Shown one piece after another: positions 6,864-9,502 of a stretch of 9,502 nucleotides of DNA. Every line of letters starts with the position of its first letter. Within the stretch, counting starts at the first letter, position 1. The position numbers were made by a program, and so were the translations under genes. Below the pieces are notes generated by a model that had not been told where the DNA came from, did not search any database, and saw nothing but the letters and a program-made list of their open reading frames with translations. Origin of the DNA: Streptosporangiaceae bacterium (GTDB lineage: Bacteria; Actinomycetota; Actinomycetes; Streptosporangiales; Streptosporangiaceae); the NCBI GenBank assembly GCA_030041195.1, contig JASHOI010000741.1, positions 1-9,502 of the forward strand, read 5' to 3'.

Positions 6864-6887
6864 CGGCTTCTGCGACGCGGAAGGCCG
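6864..6887 (+). terminator. Candidate hairpin terminator after the methyltransferase gene
   Basis: CGGCTTCTGC (6864-6873) can pair with GCGGAAGGCCG (6877-6887), leaving a GAC loop, one G bulge and one T-G wobble. The hairpin is followed by TGTTTCC, which has only a short T run. Its position 6 bp after the methyltransferase stop and before a separate gene group fits an intrinsic terminator of the T-poor type common in actinomycetes. It was judged by eye with no folding calculation. Confidence 0.45.
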
Positions 6888-6913
6888 TGTTTCCCCGCCA
6901 GGTGCCGGCGTGT

Positions 6914-6919
6914 TAATTT
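6914..6919 (+). promoter_or_regulatory. Candidate -10 box for the CoA-transferase operon
   Basis: TAATTT fits the actinobacterial TANNNT -10 pattern and stands out as an AT-rich island in an otherwise GC-rich 88-bp gap. A start about 7 nt downstream would give a leader of about 20 nt containing the AGAGGGG ribosome site (6934-6940). No good -35 box is visible; the best is a T-rich TTTCCC near 6890. Confidence 0.33.
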
Positions 6920-6946
6920 CCGTCCGCGACACCAGAGGGGCCAGGT

Positions 6947-7678
6947 GTGATCGACAAGTTCCGTGACGACGTGATGTCCGTGCTCGACGCGGTCCCCTCC
7001 GGCGCGTCGATCGCGGTCGGCGGGTTCGGCAGCTCCGGGCGGCCGGACACGCTGCTGGACGCCCTGTGCGACCTGGACCGCCGCGAGCTGCATCTGATCG
7101 TCAACAACGTCGGCAGCGACTTCACCGGGGTTGGCCGGCTGCTGGTCGAGGGCCGGATCCGCCGGCTGACGGCGTCGTTTCCGGTGCTGCCCGAGTTCTA
7201 CGACGAGTACTTCGCCGGCCGGGTGGAGTTCGAGCTTGTCCCGCAGGGGACGCTCGCGGAACGGCTCCGGGCCGGCGGGGCCGGCATCGCCGCGTTCTAC
7301 ACGCCGTCCGGCGCCGGCACGATGCTGGCCGACGGCACGTTCCCGCTCGCGTGCGATGCCGACGGCACCGCGGCCGAGTACCTCCCGCCCCGCGAGACCC
7401 GCAGCTTCGGCGGCCGCGAGCACGTGCTCGAGTACGGCATTGTCGCCGACTTCGGCCTCGTCAAAGCGTTCCAGGCGGATCGCAAGGGGAACCTGAGGTT
7501 CCGGCTTTCCGCCCGGAACTTCAACCCCTTGGCCGGCATGGCGGGCAGACGGACGTTCGCCGAGGTGCAGCAACTGGTGGAGGTCGATGAGCTGCGCCCG
7601 GACGACATCCACCTGCCCGGGGTTTTCATTGACGACGTGCTGCTCGCGTCGCCCGTGATCGCGGGGGTGTCGCGATGA
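6947..7678 (+). CDS. 3-oxoacid CoA-transferase, subunit A (AtoD/ScoA/CatI-like)
   Basis: A 243-residue alpha subunit of a family I CoA-transferase, which moves CoA from a donor such as succinyl-CoA or acetyl-CoA to a 3-oxo acid. Recognisable blocks are the CoA-binding VGGFGSSGRP (24-33), VPQGTLAERLRAGGAG (98-113), FYTPSGAGT (117-125) and the C-terminal LSARNFNP (187-194) and HLPGVFID (222-229). These follow E. coli AtoD and the 3-oxoadipate enzymes PcaI/CatI closely. The middle segment 127-160 is longer and more charged than in AtoD, which may affect substrate choice. The GTG at 6947 follows AGAGGGG by 6 nt. The stop overlaps the subunit B start as ATGA. The exact 3-oxo acid cannot be read from sequence; acetoacetate, 3-oxoadipate or an aryl-3-oxo acid are all possible. 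Confidence 0.92.
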   Translation: MIDKFRDDVMSVLDAVPSGASIAVGGFGSSGRPDTLLDALCDLDRRELHLIVNNVGSDFTGVGRLLVEGRIRRLTASFPVLPEFYDEYFAGRVEFELVPQGTLAERLRAGGAGIAAFYTPSGAGTMLADGTFPLACDADGTAAEYLPPRETRSFGGREHVLEYGIVADFGLVKAFQADRKGNLRFRLSARNFNPLAGMAGRRTFAEVQQLVEVDELRPDDIHLPGVFIDDVLLASPVIAGVSR

Positions 7679-8337
7679 CGCAGGAAGTCGCGGCGGCCGG
7701 CGTGCGCGGCCTGAGCCGGGAGGGCATGGCCGAGCGGCTGGCCAGGGACCTGCGCGACGGGTACGTGGTCAACCTGGGTGTCGGCATCCCGCTGCTGATC
7801 CCGCGGTTCATCCCGCCAGGCGCCGAGGTGATCCTGCACGCCGAGAACGGCGTGCTCGGCGTCGGCCCGCACCCGCCGGCCGGCCAGGAGGACCCCGACC
7901 TCACCGACGCGGGCAAGCAGCCGATCACCCTGGTCAGCGGGGCGGCGATCGTCGATTCCGCGATGTCGTTCGCGATCGTGCGCGGCGGGCATCTGGACGT
8001 CACCGTGCTCGGCGCGCTGCAGGTGTCGGCGGACGGGGACCTGGCGAACTGGTACGTGCCCGGCAAGCACCCCGCGGTCGGCGGCGCGATGGACCTGGTG
8101 GCCGGCGCGCGCGAGGTCTGGGTGGTGATGGAGCACGTGGACCGGGCCGGGCGGCCGAAGCTCGTCGAGCGGTGCACGTTCCCGCTGACCGGCCGCGGCG
8201 TGGTCACCCGGGTGTACACCGACCTGGCCGTGTTCCACCTGGCCGACGGGCAGCTCCGGCTGAAGGAGTGCGCGCCCGGGGTCACGGCCGGGGCCGTCAG
8301 GGCGCGGACCGCCGCCCGGTACGTGGAAGACCTGTGA
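7675..8337 (+). CDS. 3-oxoacid CoA-transferase, subunit B (AtoA/ScoB/CatJ-like)
   Basis: A 220-residue beta subunit that carries the catalytic glutamate. In family I CoA-transferases this Glu forms a covalent glutamyl-CoA thioester. Here it is Glu57 in HAENGVLG (55-62). Other family blocks are VVNLGVGIP (31-39), DSAMSFAIVRGGHLD (94-108), LGALQVSADGDLANW (112-126), GGAMDLV (136-142) and RCTFPLTG (166-173). Length and order match E. coli AtoA and PcaJ/CatJ, so the subunit looks complete and active. The ATG at 7675 sits inside ATGA shared with subunit A, with GGGGG 7 nt upstream, ensuring equal subunit output. Its stop overlaps the amidohydrolase start by GTGA, placing all three proteins in one translationally coupled unit. 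Confidence 0.93.
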   Translation: MTQEVAAAGVRGLSREGMAERLARDLRDGYVVNLGVGIPLLIPRFIPPGAEVILHAENGVLGVGPHPPAGQEDPDLTDAGKQPITLVSGAAIVDSAMSFAIVRGGHLDVTVLGALQVSADGDLANWYVPGKHPAVGGAMDLVAGAREVWVVMEHVDRAGRPKLVERCTFPLTGRGVVTRVYTDLAVFHLADGQLRLKECAPGVTAGAVRARTAARYVEDL

Positions 8338-9227
8338 TCGACGTCGCCGCGATCACCGCGATCGACGTGCACACCCACGTGCACCGGTCGGTGCGCCCCG
8401 AACCGGGCGACGACACCGGCGGCAACAAGGACATGGGCGCGTATTTCGGGATCGGGTCGATGCCGCACTACACGGTGCCCGAGCTGGCCGACTACTACCG
8501 CGAGCGGAACATGGCGTGCGTCACGTTCACCGTCGACAGCGCGTCGCAGACCGGCACCGAACCGGTGCCGAGCAGCATCGAGGTCGCCGAGCTCGCAGCC
8601 GAGCACGCGGACGTGATCATCCCGTTCGCCAGCGTCGACCCCGCGCGGGGCACGGCCGGGGTGCGCCTCGCGCGCCGGCTGATCACCGAGTTCGGCGTCC
8701 GGGGTTTCAAGTTCCACCCCAGCACGCAGGCCTTCTACCCGAACGACCGCGCGGCCTATCCGCTCTACGAGGTCATCGCCGAGCACGGGCTCGTGGCCCT
8801 GTTCCACACCGGCCAGACCGGCGTAGGGGCCGGAACGCGGGGCGGCGGCGGGATTCGGCTGAAGTATGCCGACCCGATGTACCTCGACGATGTTGCGGCC
8901 GACTTCCCTGACCTGGACATCATCCTCGCTCACCCGTCGTTCCCTTGGCAGGATGAGGCGCTGGCGATCGCGACGCACAAGCCGCGGGTGTACATCGACT
9001 TGTCCGGCTGGTCGCCGAAGTATTTCCCGCCGCTGCTGGTCCGGTACGCCAACACGCTGCTGCGGGACAAGGTGCTGTTCGGCTCGGACTTCCCCGCGAT
9101 CACCCCGGACCGCTGGATCCGTGATTTCGAGAACCTGGAAATCAAGCCCGAGGTGCGCCCGCTGATCATGAAGGAGAACGCGGCCAGGCTGCTGCGCCTG
9201 AACGGCGGCCCAGACTCGCCCGCTTAA
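8334..9227 (+). CDS. Amidohydrolase of the beta-ketoacyl-CoA (retro-Claisen) hydrolase family
   Basis: A 297-residue COG2159 metal hydrolase. Metal ligands are His13 and His15 in DVHTH, His158 in LFHTG, His200 in AHPSFPW and Asp252 in FGSDFP. The blocks GFKFHPS (124-130), GGGIRLKYADP (171-181) and YIDLSGWSPKYFP (220-232) recall proteins annotated as 4-hydroxyphenyl-beta-ketoacyl-CoA hydrolase. Some relatives, such as CouO of Rhodococcus p-coumarate catabolism, cleave a beta-ketoacyl-CoA by retro-Claisen hydrolysis. The start is GTG at 8334, overlapping the CoA-transferase B stop as GTGA and lying just before the HxH motif. The frame runs further upstream inside subunit B, but that part is not coding. 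Coupling to a 3-oxoacid CoA-transferase supports a beta-ketoacyl-CoA substrate, which is an inference. It is only distantly like the amidohydrolase at 375-1379. Confidence 0.88.
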   Translation: MIDVAAITAIDVHTHVHRSVRPEPGDDTGGNKDMGAYFGIGSMPHYTVPELADYYRERNMACVTFTVDSASQTGTEPVPSSIEVAELAAEHADVIIPFASVDPARGTAGVRLARRLITEFGVRGFKFHPSTQAFYPNDRAAYPLYEVIAEHGLVALFHTGQTGVGAGTRGGGGIRLKYADPMYLDDVAADFPDLDIILAHPSFPWQDEALAIATHKPRVYIDLSGWSPKYFPPLLVRYANTLLRDKVLFGSDFPAITPDRWIRDFENLEIKPEVRPLIMKENAARLLRLNGGPDSPA

Positions 9228-9454
9228 TGGCGCGGCCAGCAGCAGTCAGTAGCGGCGCTAACCTGGCCCGTGTGGGTTCCGACCATGAGACCGGCCGGAT
9301 CGGGGAGCTGATCCCGCCGCTGCAACGGCGCCGGTTCGTTACCCGGCAGGAGTTCGCCGCCATGTCGCGCAACGCCCCGGCCGTTGATTTGGAGGCATTC
9401 CGGGCCGATCAGGACGCAACAGACCAGGACACTCGGCGCGCGAACGAGCAATGA
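9227..9454 (+). CDS. Small protein with antitoxin-like C-terminus (tentative)
   Basis: The coordinates give the longest frame (75 residues), whose ATG overlaps the preceding stop as TAATG without a ribosome site. A GTG at 9272 (60 residues) is the likelier start. It lies 7 nt after a TAACCT -10-like box, as in leaderless actinobacterial genes, and the 15 residues before it look featureless. The tail RRRFVTRQEFAAMSR followed by DLEAFRADQDATDQDTR resembles, from memory, the C-terminal toxin-binding part of Phd/VapB-type antitoxins. There is no N-terminal DNA-binding domain of the usual kind. Its stop overlaps the next start by ATGA, as in toxin-antitoxin pairs. That it is a gene seems probable; the antitoxin role is a guess. 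Confidence 0.5.
   Translation: MARPAAVSSGANLARVGSDHETGRIGELIPPLQRRRFVTRQEFAAMSRNAPAVDLEAFRADQDATDQDTRRANEQ
9259..9264 (+). promoter_or_regulatory. Candidate -10 box for a leaderless start at 9272
   Basis: TAACCT matches TANNNT and ends 7 nt before an in-frame GTG at 9272-9274, the spacing seen when transcription begins at the start codon itself. No clear -35 box precedes it. If real, it gives the small gene transcription independent of the CoA-transferase operon. Confidence 0.35.
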
Positions 9455-9502
9455 CCGCTCAGCCTGCCAGCCCGGACGCCCGAGCGCCGATCTCCCAGCC
9501 GG
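9451..9502 (+). CDS. Start of a further gene, cut by the window end
   Basis: An open frame begins with ATG inside the ATGA that ends the small gene at 9454 and stays open to the window edge, giving MTAQPASPDARAPISQP. These 17 residues are polar and disordered-looking and identify no family. The 4-bp overlap implies coupled translation with the small gene. If that gene is an antitoxin, a PIN-domain or similar toxin would be expected here, but no catalytic motif falls within the window. Confidence 0.4.
   Translation, partial: MTAQPASPDARAPISQP

Noticed and set aside
8172..8333. Upstream extension of the second amidohydrolase
   Set aside because: It overlaps conserved CoA-transferase B residues, and the extra residues are Arg/Pro-rich with no family similarity. 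The GTGA-coupled start at 8334 fits better.
1..9502. tRNA, rRNA, CRISPR, insertion sequence or riboswitch signals
   Set aside because: No cloverleaf, spaced repeat array, transposase frame, terminal inverted repeats or long structured leader was seen by eye on either strand.

Overview
The window looks like chromosomal DNA of a high-G+C Actinomycetota. The reasons are a strongly GC-biased third codon position, frequent GTG (and one probable TTG) starts, a SigE-family ECF sigma factor, and two zinc alcohol dehydrogenases of the NDMA-dependent, mycofactocin-associated type. The genus cannot be fixed from the sequence. No RNA gene, CRISPR array or insertion sequence was seen. Coding density is high, and the longest stretch without a gene is about 210 bases (4772-4979).

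Left block (1-4771). The 3' end of an IclR-family regulator gene enters on the + strand and runs 17 bp past the end of a convergent four-gene - strand operon. Read 5'->3' on the - strand, the operon is: NDMA-type alcohol dehydrogenase (4771-3659), a close tandem paralogue (3649-2522), a different medium-chain zinc dehydrogenase (2503-1400), and an ACMSD-like metal-dependent amidohydrolase/decarboxylase (1379-375). Gaps are only 9, 18 and 20 bp. It looks like a catabolic operon in which alcohols are oxidised by nicotinoprotein-type dehydrogenases and a carboxylate or ring-cleavage type product is handled by the amidohydrolase. The substrate is unknown. The IclR protein is a plausible regulator by position only.

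Middle block (4980-6858, + strand). A SigE-family sigma factor gene overlaps by one base (TGATG) the gene of a single-pass membrane protein with an unrecognised outer domain, a likely regulatory partner. A class I SAM methyltransferase with an N-terminal membrane helix follows after 41 bp. A hairpin just after it is a candidate terminator.

Right block (6947-9227, + strand). Three genes overlap by ATGA and GTGA: the two subunits of a 3-oxoacid CoA-transferase and a second, different amidohydrolase of the family annotated as beta-ketoacyl-CoA (retro-Claisen) hydrolase. Together they suggest a thiolase-independent route: a 3-oxo acid is activated to its CoA thioester, then cleaved hydrolytically.

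Right edge (9227-9502). A small, possibly leaderless gene whose C-terminus resembles Phd/VapB-type antitoxin tails is followed by a 4-bp-overlapping gene cut by the window end. This might be a toxin-antitoxin pair, but the evidence is thin.

The most useful leads are the CoA-transferase/retro-Claisen hydrolase cassette, the duplicated nicotinoprotein dehydrogenases beside an amidohydrolase, the sigma factor with its unrecognised membrane partner, and the small gene pair at the right edge.
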